From Actinomycetota bacterium (lineage in GTDB: Bacteria > Actinomycetota > Acidimicrobiia > Spongiisociales > UBA11373): 48,489 nt of DNA. The stretch spans positions 1-48,489 of the forward strand of contig JAHLKU010000016.1 in NCBI GenBank assembly GCA_020444505.1, read 5' to 3'. The translations under genes and the position numbers were made by a program. The notes under the pieces were generated by a model. That model was not told where the DNA came from and did not search any database. It saw only the letters and a list, made by a program, of their open reading frames with translations. This document shows positions 1-7,402 of the stretch, piece after piece; the stretch's first letter is position 1; the number at the start of each line of letters is the position of its first letter.

Positions 1-93
1 CTGCGCCGGCTCCTCCGCACCGGGACCGTCCCTCTCCCGGTACGCGAGGCGGGCGCCCGGTGACCGGGTACGTCCGGTGACCGGGCGCGCTCG

Positions 94-885
94 CTAGCCG
101 GGCGTGCCCTCCGCCGGCGCCTCCCTGCCGGAGGAGCGCCGGATCATGCGGGCGGCGACCACCACCAGCACCCCGGCGAACAGGCGGCGGAGGACCAGGC
201 CGTCCACCGACAGCGCGGACCAGGCGCCGAGGGCCCCGCCGGCCAGCGCCCCCGCCGACAGCGCCACGGCCCGCTCCCGGTCCACCCTGCCGGCGCGGGC
301 GTGGACCCAGGCGGCGATCGCCGTGGTGGGGGCGATGACGGCGAGCGAGGTCGCCTGCGCCGCGTGCTGCCCGAACCCGAACAGCGTCACCAGCGCCGGG
401 ACGAAGACGATGCCGCCGCCGATGCCGAGCATCGCGGCCAGCGACCCGGCCACCAGCCCCACCGACACCAGCCCGGCGCCGTCGAGGGGGCCGATGGTGG
501 GGAGCGCCGCAGGCCCGTCCGTCCCTCCTCCGCCGAGCCCCATCCGCACCGCGGCGGCGACCACCACCACGACGAAGGCGGCGGCCAGCCAGCGCTCCGG
601 GATGCGGGAGATCAGCCGTGCGCCGGCCGCGGCGCCCGCCATGCCGCCGGCCAGCAGCAGCCCGGCCACCTGCCAGTGGACCTGGCCGTCGAGCGCCAGC
701 GGCACGACCGCAGCCGTCGCCGAGGCGACGATGGCGGCCACCGAGGTGGCGTGGGCACGGTGCTGGGGCACCGCCATCAGCAGCACCATGCCGGGCACCA
801 TGACCAGCCCGCCGCCGACGCCGAACATGCCGCCGAAGACCCCACCTGCCAAGCCGAGCGCGGCCCCGGCGGCGAACCGCTGCAT
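94..885 (-). CDS. TauE/SafE family sulfite/anion exporter-like permease
   Basis: A 263-residue hydrophobic protein with the internal duplication typical of the TauE/SafE (DUF81) family. Repeat 1 carries GVGGGLVMVP at residues 22-31 and QHRAHATS at 41-48. Repeat 2 carries GIGGGIVFVP at 154-163 and QHAAQATS at 173-180. Each half holds about four membrane segments. Family members move small organic or sulfur anions across the cytoplasmic membrane; the substrate here cannot be read from sequence. The ATG follows the stop codon of the upstream oxidoreductase directly, with no gap, so the two are probably co-transcribed and translationally coupled. Confidence 0.88.
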   Translation of the reverse strand: MQRFAAGAALGLAGGVFGGMFGVGGGLVMVPGMVLLMAVPQHRAHATSVAAIVASATAAVVPLALDGQVHWQVAGLLLAGGMAGAAAGARLISRIPERWLAAAFVVVVVAAAVRMGLGGGGTDGPAALPTIGPLDGAGLVSVGLVAGSLAAMLGIGGGIVFVPALVTLFGFGQHAAQATSLAVIAPTTAIAAWVHARAGRVDRERAVALSAGALAGGALGAWSALSVDGLVLRRLFAGVLVVVAARMIRRSSGREAPAEGTPG

Positions 886-1872
886 CTACCCGAGGGCCCG
901 CAGCCGGGGGAGGACCTCGCTGCCGAGCATGGCGATGAGGCCCTCCTGGTCGAGCGACGTCATCTGCATCGCCACCGTGTCGGCGTGGACGTCGGTGATC
1001 AGCTCCCGGTAGGTGGCCACGATGTCGTCGGTGCCCGCCACCAGCGAGTACCGCTCCAGGACCTCGCTACGGGGCAGTGCGTCGGCGCGCTCCCGCAGTT
1101 CGGCGGGGTCCACCGCCTCGAGGCGCCCGGGCGCCCGCAGCCCGCGCCATGCCAGCAGCGCCTCCCAGGCGCCGTCCTCGTCGGCGGCGTGGATGGACCA
1201 GCGGGTGGCCAGGATGCGCGGTGCGGGGCGGCCGGCGGCGTCGGCCGCCTCGCGGGCCGGAGCGATCACCCGCTCGAACGTCTCGTCCGGCACCTTGACG
1301 CTGGTGATGATCCCCTCGGCCTTCTCCGCGGCGAGCGCCGCCGACTTCGGCCCGCCAGCGGCCATCAGCAGCGGCACCGGTCCCGGAGGCGGGCTGTAGA
1401 GGCGCGCCCGGTCGGTGCGGTACCAGTCGCCGTCGAAGGTCAGCTTCTCGCCGTCGAGCAGCCGGCGCATGATCTCGAGCGCCTCCCGCATGCGGGCGGC
1501 GCGTTCGGCGTACGCGGGGAACGGATAGCCGAGGGGGCCCTCGTTCAGGTTCTCGCCGGTGCCCACGCCCAGTTCGAACCGTCCGCCGGAGAGCCGGTCG
1601 ATGGTGGCGGCGGCCTGGGCGACGACGCCGGGGTGGAACCGGAACAGGGGCGTGGTGACCCCGGTGGCGATCTGCACCCGTTCCGTCGCCTGGGCGATGG
1701 CGCCGAGCGTGGAGAAGGCGAACCCGGCGGCGCCGTGGTCGTCCACCCAGGGGTGGAAGTGCTCGGAGACCAGCACCCCGTCGAACCCCGCCTGCTCTGC
1801 CAGGACCGCATGGCGCACCAGGGTCTCGGGCTGCCATTGCTCGTGTCCGCAGAAGTAGTAGAAGCGCGTCAC
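886..1872 (-). CDS. LLM-class F420-dependent oxidoreductase, G6PDH-like family
   Basis: A 328-residue protein of the luciferase-like TIM-barrel family, closest by eye to the F420-dependent glucose-6-phosphate dehydrogenase group. SEHFHPW (36-42) matches the DHFQPW active-site motif of mycobacterial FGD1, and GVGTGENLNE (102-111) matches the segment with its catalytic Glu (E107 here). The C-terminus LPRLRALG is also family-like. The substrate is unknown because the phosphate-binding residues could not be checked. The GTG at 1872 was chosen because AGAAAGG lies 7 nt upstream; longer upstream reading lacks coding character and runs into the aquaporin gene on the other strand. Its presence implies F420 use. 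Confidence 0.85.
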   Translation of the reverse strand: MTRFYYFCGHEQWQPETLVRHAVLAEQAGFDGVLVSEHFHPWVDDHGAAGFAFSTLGAIAQATERVQIATGVTTPLFRFHPGVVAQAAATIDRLSGGRFELGVGTGENLNEGPLGYPFPAYAERAARMREALEIMRRLLDGEKLTFDGDWYRTDRARLYSPPPGPVPLLMAAGGPKSAALAAEKAEGIITSVKVPDETFERVIAPAREAADAAGRPAPRILATRWSIHAADEDGAWEALLAWRGLRAPGRLEAVDPAELRERADALPRSEVLERYSLVAGTDDIVATYRELITDVHADTVAMQMTSLDQEGLIAMLGSEVLPRLRALG

Positions 1873-1998
1873 CGGCGGGCCTTTCTGAGGGCGGCGGACC
1901 CATGTTCGCGGCCGGGGGCGGCGAATCCCAACGGGTAACGGATCGGTGCCACCACGGGTCGAAGGGGTAGCAGGAAGGGAAAGAAGGGAGTTCCTGCA

Positions 1999-2733
1999 AT
2001 GAAGACGTGGCAGAAGTACGCCGCAGAGTTCTTCGGGACCCTGTTCGTCGTCGGCATCGGGACCGGCACGCTCATCGCCCTGGGGGCCCACAACCTCTCG
2101 GCAGACATCACGACCGTGGCGCTGGCCTTCGGCTTCGCCTGGATCATGGCGCTCTACACGTTCGGACGCGTGTCGGGCGGGCATTTCAACCCGGCGCTCA
2201 GCCTGGCGATGTTCCTCGACCGCCGGCTCAGCGCGGCCGACCTCATCGGGTACTGGATCGCCCAGATCGCCGGCGCCTTCGGCGCCTCGCTGATCTTCGC
2301 GTGGGTGCTCGACCGGGTGTCGGTGGGGATCAGCTACACCTACATCGCCGAGCCCACCGTGGGTGGCTTCTCCGGCTTCCTGGCCGAGGCCATCTTCACC
2401 ATGATCCTGGCCACGGCGTTCCTGGTGCTGTCGAAGAGCCAGGCGCACACCAAGTACATCGGCATGGGGTTCAGCCTGAGCGCGATCATGTTCCTGGGCC
2501 TGCGCTTCACGGGCGGGTCGATGAACCCGGCCCGTTCGCTGGCCCCGGCCATCGTCGGCTCGAGCTACCCCGATCCGAGCGCCTTCCCCTTCAGCGTGAC
2601 CAACGGCCTCTGGCTGTTCATCGTCGGACCGCTGGTGGGGGCCATCCTGGGATGGGTGCTCTACAAGTTCGTGGTGGTCGGCGACACCGATCTCATGGAC
2701 GACATGGCCGAGATCAAGGACGCCGTCGCCTAG
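1999..2733 (+). CDS. MIP-family aquaporin/glycerol-facilitator-like channel 1
   Basis: A 244-residue six-helix channel of the major intrinsic protein family. Both pore motifs are intact: GHFNPA with NPA at 64-66, and SMNPARS with NPA at 176-178, the second followed by the expected Arg of the selectivity filter. It should conduct water or small neutral solutes across the cytoplasmic membrane. Start ATG has GAAGGGAG 8 nt upstream. A second homologous channel follows 70 bp downstream; both start with MK(T/S)WQKY and end with a similar acidic tail (DTDLMDDMAEIKD here), so they look like a tandem duplication. The 126 bp upstream (1873-1998) is a divergent intergenic region in which no clear promoter was seen. 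Confidence 0.9.
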   Translation: MKTWQKYAAEFFGTLFVVGIGTGTLIALGAHNLSADITTVALAFGFAWIMALYTFGRVSGGHFNPALSLAMFLDRRLSAADLIGYWIAQIAGAFGASLIFAWVLDRVSVGISYTYIAEPTVGGFSGFLAEAIFTMILATAFLVLSKSQAHTKYIGMGFSLSAIMFLGLRFTGGSMNPARSLAPAIVGSSYPDPSAFPFSVTNGLWLFIVGPLVGAILGWVLYKFVVVGDTDLMDDMAEIKDAVA

Positions 2734-2756
2734 CCTGGCCCGGCGCAACGAGACCC

Positions 2757-2782
2757 GGTGGGGGCGGTTCGCCGCCCCCACC
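2757..2782 (+). terminator. 11-bp hairpin with TTCG tetraloop between the two aquaporin genes
   Basis: GGTGGGGGCGG (2757-2767), loop TTCG, then CCGCCCCCACC (2772-2782): a perfect stem closed by the very stable UUCG loop. It ends a few bases before the GAGGAGAGGGG ribosome-binding site of the second channel gene. No T-tract follows. It could be an attenuating terminator, a processing or stability element, or a translation modulator for the second gene. Confidence 0.5.
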
Positions 2783-2803
2783 ATCGCGAGGAGAGGGGAT
2801 CAG

Positions 2804-3502
2804 ATGAAGTCCTGGCAGAAGTACGTCGCAGAGGTGTTCGGGACGTTCGTCCTGGTGGGCGTCGGCACCGGGGCGATCCTGGGGATCGGCGGGGCCGGCG
2901 AGCCGGTGATCATGGGTGTCGCGCTGGCGTTCGGGCTGGCGCTCGCTGCCGCCCTCTTCACGGTCGGCGACGTGTCCGGCGGCCACTTCAACCCGGCGGT
3001 CACGCTCGCGATGTTCCTGGACCGCCGCATCGGGTTCTCCGACGCCGGGGCCTACGTGGTGTCGCAACTGCTCGGCGCCTTCCTGGCATCCGGGTTCCTG
3101 GCGCTGGTCCTGTCCCGTCAGGACGTGGCCGCCACGGCCACCGTCGTCGCACCGTCGCTCGGCAGCGCCGAGGGCGTCCTGGCGGAGGCGGTGTTCACGA
3201 TGATCCTGGCCTTCTCGATCCTGGTCATCTCGGCGCGGAAGCCGCCGGCCGCCTACCTGGGCATCGGCGCCACGCTGGCGGCGGTCATGATGCTGGGCAT
3301 CCCGTTCACCGGCGCGTCGCTGAACCCTGCCCGTTCGTTCGCTCCGGCGCTCGTCGGCGACGCCTGGGACGGGTTCTGGGTGTTCGTGGTCGGGCCGCTC
3401 GCCGGCGGCGTCGCCGCCTGGGTGCTCTACAAGCTGATCGTGCAGGGCGACACCGACTTCGGGGACGACCTCGAGGAGATCCGCGACTCGACGGTGACCT
3501 GA
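2804..3502 (+). CDS. MIP-family aquaporin/glycerol-facilitator-like channel 2
   Basis: A 232-residue MIP channel paralogous to the preceding gene. NPA motifs are at 63-65 (HFNPAVT) and 174-176 (SLNPARS). The loop between helices is shorter than in channel 1, and the C-terminal tail is again acidic (DTDFGDDLEEIRD). Start ATG is preceded by a strong GAGGAGAGGGG. The upstream hairpin at 2757-2782 may set its expression apart from channel 1. It converges on the DUF2277 gene with a 31-bp gap. The two channels may differ in solute preference, which sequence alone does not settle. Confidence 0.9.
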   Translation: MKSWQKYVAEVFGTFVLVGVGTGAILGIGGAGEPVIMGVALAFGLALAAALFTVGDVSGGHFNPAVTLAMFLDRRIGFSDAGAYVVSQLLGAFLASGFLALVLSRQDVAATATVVAPSLGSAEGVLAEAVFTMILAFSILVISARKPPAAYLGIGATLAAVMMLGIPFTGASLNPARSFAPALVGDAWDGFWVFVVGPLAGGVAAWVLYKLIVQGDTDFGDDLEEIRDSTVT

Positions 3503-3533
3503 GCGCGCGCCTCGGGTCCCGCCGCGTCCGGGC

Positions 3534-3746
3534 TCAGCGCCGGGGAGGCAGGACCACCAGCGAATCGAGCAGATCGGCGGTCGCCTCGGCGATGCGGGCG
3601 ACGGCGGCGTCGAACACGTCCCGGTTGGCCCGGGACGGCCTGGGATACCCGCTCACCTTCCTCACGTACTGGAGGGCGGCCGCCTCGATCTGGGCGGCGG
3701 TCGCCGGCGTGTCGTGGTCACGGAGCCTGACGATGTTGCGGCACAT
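3534..3746 (-). CDS. DUF2277 family small conserved protein
   Basis: A 70-residue protein that fits the DUF2277 pattern: N-terminal MCRNI, a central QYVRKVSGYPRPSRAN, and a C-terminal helix ending near LLDSLV. No function is established for the family. The ATG at 3746 has a TACGCT (-10-like) element 8 nt upstream at 3755-3760 on the minus strand and no evident Shine-Dalgarno, which suggests a leaderless mRNA and a promoter separate from the ABC genes behind it. Confidence 0.85.
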   Translation of the reverse strand: MCRNIVRLRDHDTPATAAQIEAAALQYVRKVSGYPRPSRANRDVFDAAVARIAEATADLLDSLVVLPPRR

Positions 3747-3754
3747 GGCCGGGG

Positions 3755-3760
3755 AGCGTA
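3755..3760 (-). promoter_or_regulatory. Leaderless-type -10 element (TACGCT) for the DUF2277 gene
   Basis: TACGCT fits the actinobacterial TANNNT -10 consensus and lies 8 nt before the ATG, so transcription would begin at or near the start codon. No convincing -35 was identified. Confidence 0.4.
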
Positions 3761-3769
3761 CCGCCCGGC

Positions 3770-4603
3770 TCAGGACACCGCCCGCCGGTACATCCGCACC
3801 GCCAGCGGTGCGAACACCGCCAGGATCCCCGCCGACCACGCCAGCGACAGGAGCACCGTCCCGGCAACCGAGTCGCCGGGCGGCAGGGCGTCGCCGCCCA
3901 GCATGAGCCCGCGCAGGGCGTTGACGGTTACCGTGATCGGCTGGTTCTCGGCGAAGGCCGCCAGCCACGACGGCATGGTCTCCACCGGCACGAACACCGA
4001 GGAGGCGAACACCATCGGGAACACCGGCAGGAACACCGCGGACTGTGCCGCCTCGGGGTTCTTCACGGCGAGGCCGATGGCGGCCATCACCCACGACAGC
4101 GCATAGGCGAACACCATGGCGACCAGCATCCCGGCCACCAGGCCCACGAAGCTGGTCTGCCACCGGAACCCGATGAGGTAGCCCACGGCCATCATCAGGG
4201 TGATCACGAACCCGTTGCGGACGAGGTCGGACAGCGTCCTCCCCGCCAGCACCGCGGAGCGGGCCATCGGCAGCGAACGGAACCGCTCGATCACGCCCTT
4301 GCTGAGGTCCTCGGTGAGGCCGAGGGCGGTCTGCCCGGCGCCGAACGCCGCCACCTGGATCAGCAGGCCGGGGACCAGCCAGTTCAGGTACTTGCCCCCG
4401 GCCGCCGCCGGGATGGAGGTGCCGATGGCGCCGCCGAACACGTAGTTGAACAGCAGCAGGAACATCACCGGCTGCACGGTGGCGAAGATGAGCAACTGGG
4501 GGAGCCGGACGTTGCGGAGCAGGTTGCGGCGGGTGATCACCCAGGTGTCCTTGGCGGCGTGGGCCAGCCCGACCCGGCTGCTGCTCCTCCCGGTGGTGGT
4601 CAT
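3770..4603 (-). CDS. ABC-2 type transporter permease (DrrB-like)
   Basis: A 277-residue membrane protein with the layout of DrrB-type ABC-2 permeases: a short cytoplasmic N-terminus, about six membrane segments, and the family-like stretch LSKGVIERFRSLPMARSAVLAGR. It would form the membrane channel for the ATPase encoded just upstream, with which it overlaps by 4 nt (ATGA at 4600-4603). Such pairs export drugs, lipids or other hydrophobic compounds; the cargo here is unknown. The start has GGAGG-type bases (GGAAGGAGG) about 6 nt upstream. Confidence 0.88.
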   Translation of the reverse strand: MTTTGRSSSRVGLAHAAKDTWVITRRNLLRNVRLPQLLIFATVQPVMFLLLFNYVFGGAIGTSIPAAAGGKYLNWLVPGLLIQVAAFGAGQTALGLTEDLSKGVIERFRSLPMARSAVLAGRTLSDLVRNGFVITLMMAVGYLIGFRWQTSFVGLVAGMLVAMVFAYALSWVMAAIGLAVKNPEAAQSAVFLPVFPMVFASSVFVPVETMPSWLAAFAENQPITVTVNALRGLMLGGDALPPGDSVAGTVLLSLAWSAGILAVFAPLAVRMYRRAVS

Positions 4604-5598
4604 CGCGACCTCCTTCCGCGGCGCCGCCCGCCGCCGTCGGCCCCGGCGGCCGCCGTCTCCTCCTCGGCGGCGCGGCCGGTCAGGGACAGGAACACGTCGT
4701 CGAGGGTCGGCTTGCGGAGCGTCACGTCCTCGAACGTCACACCGGCCTCGTCGAGCCTGCGCACCGCCTGCACCAGGGTGCCGGAGCCCCGCTGGGCGGG
4801 GACCGAGATGCGCTTGGTGGCCGGCTCGAAGACGGGCTCTTCGCCCTCGAGGGCGCCGAGGATCTCCATGCCCCGGGGCCGGTCCGCCTCGTCGATGGCC
4901 ATCTCGAGGAAGGCGCCCCCGAGGCGGTCCTTCAGCTCCTCCGGGGTGCCCTCGCCGATCAGCCGGCCCTGGTCGATCACTCCGATGCGGGCCGCCAGTT
5001 GGTCGGCCTCGTCGAGGTACTGGGTGGTGAGCAGGATCGTCGTCCCTCCGGCCACGAGATCGCGGATGAGGTCCCAGATGTCGATGCGGCTGCGGGGGTC
5101 GATGCCGGTGGTGGGCTCGTCGAGGAACAGCACCTCGGGCCGGCCCACCATCGAGGCGGCCAGGTCGAGGCGGCGGCGCATGCCGCCCGAGTAGGTGCGC
5201 ACGGGCCGGTCGGCGGCGTCGGTGAGGTGGATGGCCTCGAGCACCTCGTCCGCCCGGCGGGCGGCCTCGCGGGCTCCCAGGTCGTACAGGCGGGCCACCA
5301 TCACGACGTTCTCCCGGCCGGTCTGGTAGTCGTCCACGGCGGCGAACTGGCCGGCGAGCCCCAGGTGGGTCCGTGCCTCGGCCGCGTGGTGGACCGCGTC
5401 CACGCCTGCCACCCACGCCTCCCCGGAGTCGGGCTTGAGCAGGGTGGTGAGCACCCGGATGAGCGTGGTCTTGCCCGCCCCGTTGGGGCCGAGCAGGCCG
5501 TAGATGATGCCCGGTTCGAACTCGAGGGTCACCCCGTCGAGTGCCTTCACCTCGCCGAACGTCTTGACGACGTCCACGGCCCGCACGATCGGATTCAT
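4600..5598 (-). CDS. ABC transporter ATP-binding protein (DrrA-like, daunorubicin-resistance family)
   Basis: A 332-residue ATPase with Walker A GPNGAGKT (37-44), signature YSGGM (136-140), Walker B LFLDEP (157-162) and the DrrA-type C-terminal extension with the conserved RKPTLDDVFLSLTG. It pairs with the downstream permease through a 4-nt overlap. An in-frame GTG at 5619 exists, but the ATG at 5598 is preferred because a GAGGAGG motif lies 9 nt before it and would fall inside the coding sequence otherwise. The C-terminus is Ala/Gly/Arg-rich and low complexity. The gene lies downstream of rnpB on the same strand, separated by a hairpin. Confidence 0.9.
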   Translation of the reverse strand: MNPIVRAVDVVKTFGEVKALDGVTLEFEPGIIYGLLGPNGAGKTTLIRVLTTLLKPDSGEAWVAGVDAVHHAAEARTHLGLAGQFAAVDDYQTGRENVVMVARLYDLGAREAARRADEVLEAIHLTDAADRPVRTYSGGMRRRLDLAASMVGRPEVLFLDEPTTGIDPRSRIDIWDLIRDLVAGGTTILLTTQYLDEADQLAARIGVIDQGRLIGEGTPEELKDRLGGAFLEMAIDEADRPRGMEILGALEGEEPVFEPATKRISVPAQRGSGTLVQAVRRLDEAGVTFEDVTLRKPTLDDVFLSLTGRAAEEETAAAGADGGGRRRGRRSR

Positions 5599-5680
5599 CA
5601 CACCCCACCTCCTCGGCACGTCACAGAATCCGGGAGGCTAGTGGTGGGGGGAGCGCTACTCGCAGCCGGCGCAGGCGCGG

Positions 5681-5708
5681 GTGAGGGCCCCGTCGCCGGG
5701 GCCCTCAC
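5681..5708 (-). terminator. Perfect 11-bp hairpin downstream of rnpB, no U-tract
   Basis: On the plus strand GTGAGGGCCCC (5681-5691), a 6-nt loop, then GGGGCCCTCAC (5698-5708). It starts just past the RNase P RNA 3' end. The lack of a following U-run is common for terminators in high-GC actinobacteria. It probably ends rnpB transcription before the ABC genes. Confidence 0.6.
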
Positions 5709-5715
5709 CATCCCT

Positions 5716-6083
5716 GTGAGCCCGCCTGTAAGCCGGATTCTGTGCCGGGGCGGACCCCGGCGACGGCCATCTATCTGGGCCCGCCGTTGCCGGTCGGGCT
5801 CGTGCGGCCTACCCGGGACGTGGCGGGCGGGCCACCCTGTCCCTGCTCGGCCTTGCTCCGGGTGGGGTTTGCCGAGCCGCCCCGGTCGCCCGGGACGCTG
5901 GTGGTCTCTTACACCACCGTTTCACCCTTGCCTGTGCGCCGGTCCCGTGAGGGGCGGCGCCATCGGCGGTCTGCTCTCTGTTGCACTGTCCGTCGGGTCG
6001 CCCCGCCTGGGAGTTACCCAGCACCCTGCCCTGTGGAGTCCGGACTTTCCTCGGCTGACGCCGCGGCCGTCCGGCGGGCTCAC
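5716..6083 (-). ncRNA. rnpB: RNase P RNA (bacterial type A)
   Basis: Catalytic RNA of RNase P, which removes tRNA 5' leaders. On the minus strand the 5' region contains GAGGAAAGTCCGGACTCC (P4/CR-I), the middle contains GGGTGAAACGGTGG and GTAAGAGACCACCAGCG, and the 3' region contains ACAGAATCCGGCTTA (CR-V). The ends were set by the P1 helix: GTGAGCCCGCC at the 5' end pairs fully with GGCGGGCTCAC at the 3' end. The resulting length of about 368 nt fits an actinobacterial type A molecule. Several apparent reading frames across it are spurious. Confidence 0.96.
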
Positions 6084-6090
6084 GACTGAG

Positions 6091-6121
6091 ACGGTAGTCC
6101 CGGGGCGGGGGTTCTGGTCAC
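6091..6121 (-). promoter_or_regulatory. Possible rnpB promoter
   Basis: On the minus strand GTGACC (6121-6116) and TACCGT (6096-6091) are separated by 19 nt and the -10 sits 7 nt before the predicted rnpB 5' end. The -35 overlaps the stop codon of the upstream membrane protein gene. The match is modest and the spacer is long. Confidence 0.35.
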
Positions 6122-6480
6122 CTGCGGCGGGCCCAGGCGGCGGCGAGCACCCCGCCGGCGGAGCCGAGGACCAGGGCGACGACGGCGCTGAACGCGAGGG
6201 TGGCCAGGGCGGGGTCCCTCCCGACGGCGATGGCGACCCCGCCGGTGACCGCGAACGCCGCCTCGGCGGCCAGCCCGCCGTGCACGGCGTGGTCGGCCCG
6301 GACGAAGCGCCCCGCGGTGAACCCGGCGACGGACTGCCCGACGAACTGGGCGAGGATCAGCAGTGCCGGGCCGGCGAACCCGTCGGCACCGAAGACCGCC
6401 AGCACCGGGATGCCGAGCGCGACGGCCACCCCGATCCCGGAGGCTCCTCCGACGGCGACCGCACCCCAGTTCAGCGCCAC
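6118..6480 (-). CDS. Small four-helix membrane protein, function unknown
   Basis: A 120-residue Ala/Gly/Val-rich protein with about four predicted membrane segments and a short basic tail (AWARRR). I do not recognise a specific family; the pattern resembles small TIGR04086/DUF-type membrane proteins of actinobacteria. The GTG at 6480 was chosen because upstream sequence runs into the GGCT-like gene, which ends 19 bp earlier at 6500. No strong Shine-Dalgarno is present, so translation may depend on coupling to that gene. Confidence 0.6.
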   Translation of the reverse strand: MALNWGAVAVGGASGIGVAVALGIPVLAVFGADGFAGPALLILAQFVGQSVAGFTAGRFVRADHAVHGGLAAEAAFAVTGGVAIAVGRDPALATLAFSAVVALVLGSAGGVLAAAWARRR

Positions 6481-6499
6481 GGCAGGGCGGTCGCTTCGA

Positions 6500-6952
6500 T
6501 CAGAGCCCCTCGAGGTGTTCCTCGAGGCTGGCGATCCAGCCGGCGGGGAGGCGCCAGTGACGGCCGCCACCGACCATGCGGGCAAGGTACCCCTGCTCGG
6601 GGCGGCCCTCGGCGGCGGCGCCGTTGCCGGCCACGTGGACCAGCACGTCGTGGCGCCGGCCCTCCCGGTCCATGGCCTGTGTGGTGGTGGGCACCCGTCC
6701 CTCCTGCTCGTGCGCCTGGTTGAGGCCGTCGAGGTCGGAGGAGGGGAGGGAGAAGACCGCGCCCCACACGGTGTTGCCGCTCTCCGGGTGCACCGAGGGC
6801 AGCGACCCGTCCCCGTTGGGGATCGGGAAGGTGAGCCGCCACTCGGGGAGGTGGGCGATGAACTGGAACTCTGCGCCGGGGGCGACGTCGGCCAGGCGCG
6901 CGGGGTCGATGGTCGCGTCGTAGGCGAAGTACAGCTTCGGTCCGCGAGTCAT
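6500..6952 (-). CDS. Gamma-glutamylcyclotransferase-like (GGCT/AIG2-like) protein
   Basis: A 150-residue protein with the GGCT fold signature. The N-terminal KLYFAYDAT replaces the usual YGSN substrate-binding motif. VWGAVFSLPSSDLDGLNQAHEQEG (62-85) matches the segment that holds the catalytic Glu (E84 by position in the HEQEG motif). The C-terminal GYLARMVGGGRHWRLPAGWI matches the family's closing motif. Members release 5-oxoproline from gamma-glutamyl compounds, but the altered YGSN leaves the substrate open. An upstream in-frame start exists, but the ATG at 6952 fits the family start. TACAAT at 6967-6962 lies 9 nt before it. Confidence 0.72.
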   Translation of the reverse strand: MTRGPKLYFAYDATIDPARLADVAPGAEFQFIAHLPEWRLTFPIPNGDGSLPSVHPESGNTVWGAVFSLPSSDLDGLNQAHEQEGRVPTTTQAMDREGRRHDVLVHVAGNGAAAEGRPEQGYLARMVGGGRHWRLPAGWIASLEEHLEGL

Positions 6953-6961
6953 GGGCGGCTG

Positions 6962-6967
6962 ATTGTA
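6962..6967 (-). promoter_or_regulatory. -10 element (TACAAT) for the GGCT-like gene
   Basis: TACAAT on the minus strand is a 5-of-6 match to TATAAT and lies 9 nt before the ATG at 6952, consistent with a leaderless or nearly leaderless transcript. No clear -35 at normal spacing. Confidence 0.4.
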
Positions 6968-7062
6968 ACGGGGAAACCGGGCCCAACCCCCGGCCGGGGT
7001 CACGGGAACTTCCCACGGGCTTCACATCGTCATAACCGTCAAGCGATACAACAGGCGGTGCC

Positions 7063-7332
7063 ATGACCGATCGTGACCAGCCGAGGAGCGACGTGAGCCT
7101 GCTCGACTTCGAGGATCGCCCGTGGGCGGCCTTCGGCTCCTGCCGGGGCGCCGACCCCGACCTGTTCTTCCCCGGGTCCGAAGGCGACCCTCGCGAGGGC
7201 CTCAGGATCTGTTCCGGGTGCCCGGTCGCCGACGAGTGTCTGGACTGGGCGCTCGAGACCCGCATCCACTACGGGATCTGGGGAGGGATGACCGAGCGCC
7301 AGCGGCGCCGCCTGTTGCGCCGCTCCGCCTGA
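7063..7332 (+). CDS. WhiB-family Fe-S transcriptional regulator
   Basis: An 89-residue WhiB-like protein, a class restricted to actinobacteria and their phages. Four cluster-binding cysteines are present at positions 27, 50, 53 and 59 (C...CSGCPVADEC), followed by the turn GIWGG (71-75) and an Arg-rich C-terminus (ERQRRRLLRRS) for DNA binding. Such proteins bind a [4Fe-4S] cluster, sense redox state or NO, and act with the principal sigma factor. The compact form resembles WhiB1/WblE types; exact subclass is uncertain. AGGCGG precedes the ATG. A weak -35/-10 pair (TTCACA at 7021, TACAAC at 7047) is present with a 20-nt spacer. Confidence 0.95.
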   Translation: MTDRDQPRSDVSLLDFEDRPWAAFGSCRGADPDLFFPGSEGDPREGLRICSGCPVADECLDWALETRIHYGIWGGMTERQRRRLLRRSA

Positions 7333-7402
7333 GCCGGGAGACGGCCCGCAGCCCCTGCGACCGCGGCAGAATGGGCCCCCACACCCGATCAGAAGGGCCG
7401 CC

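Noticed and set aside
1-63. Plus-strand open frame entering from the left edge and ending at TGA 61-63
   Set aside because: Only 20 codons, Arg/Leu/Pro-rich, with no recognisable motif; it could be a gene end but cannot be supported. Otherwise 1-93 holds only a repeated GGTGACCGGG element.
1873-2784. Upstream extension of the F420 oxidoreductase reading frame across the first aquaporin gene
   Set aside because: The extension is low-complexity and antisense to a clear channel gene; a good ribosome-binding site supports the GTG at 1872.
5716-6083. Open frames on both strands across the rnpB region
   Set aside because: The RNase P RNA conserved cores and the matched P1 helix account for this sequence.
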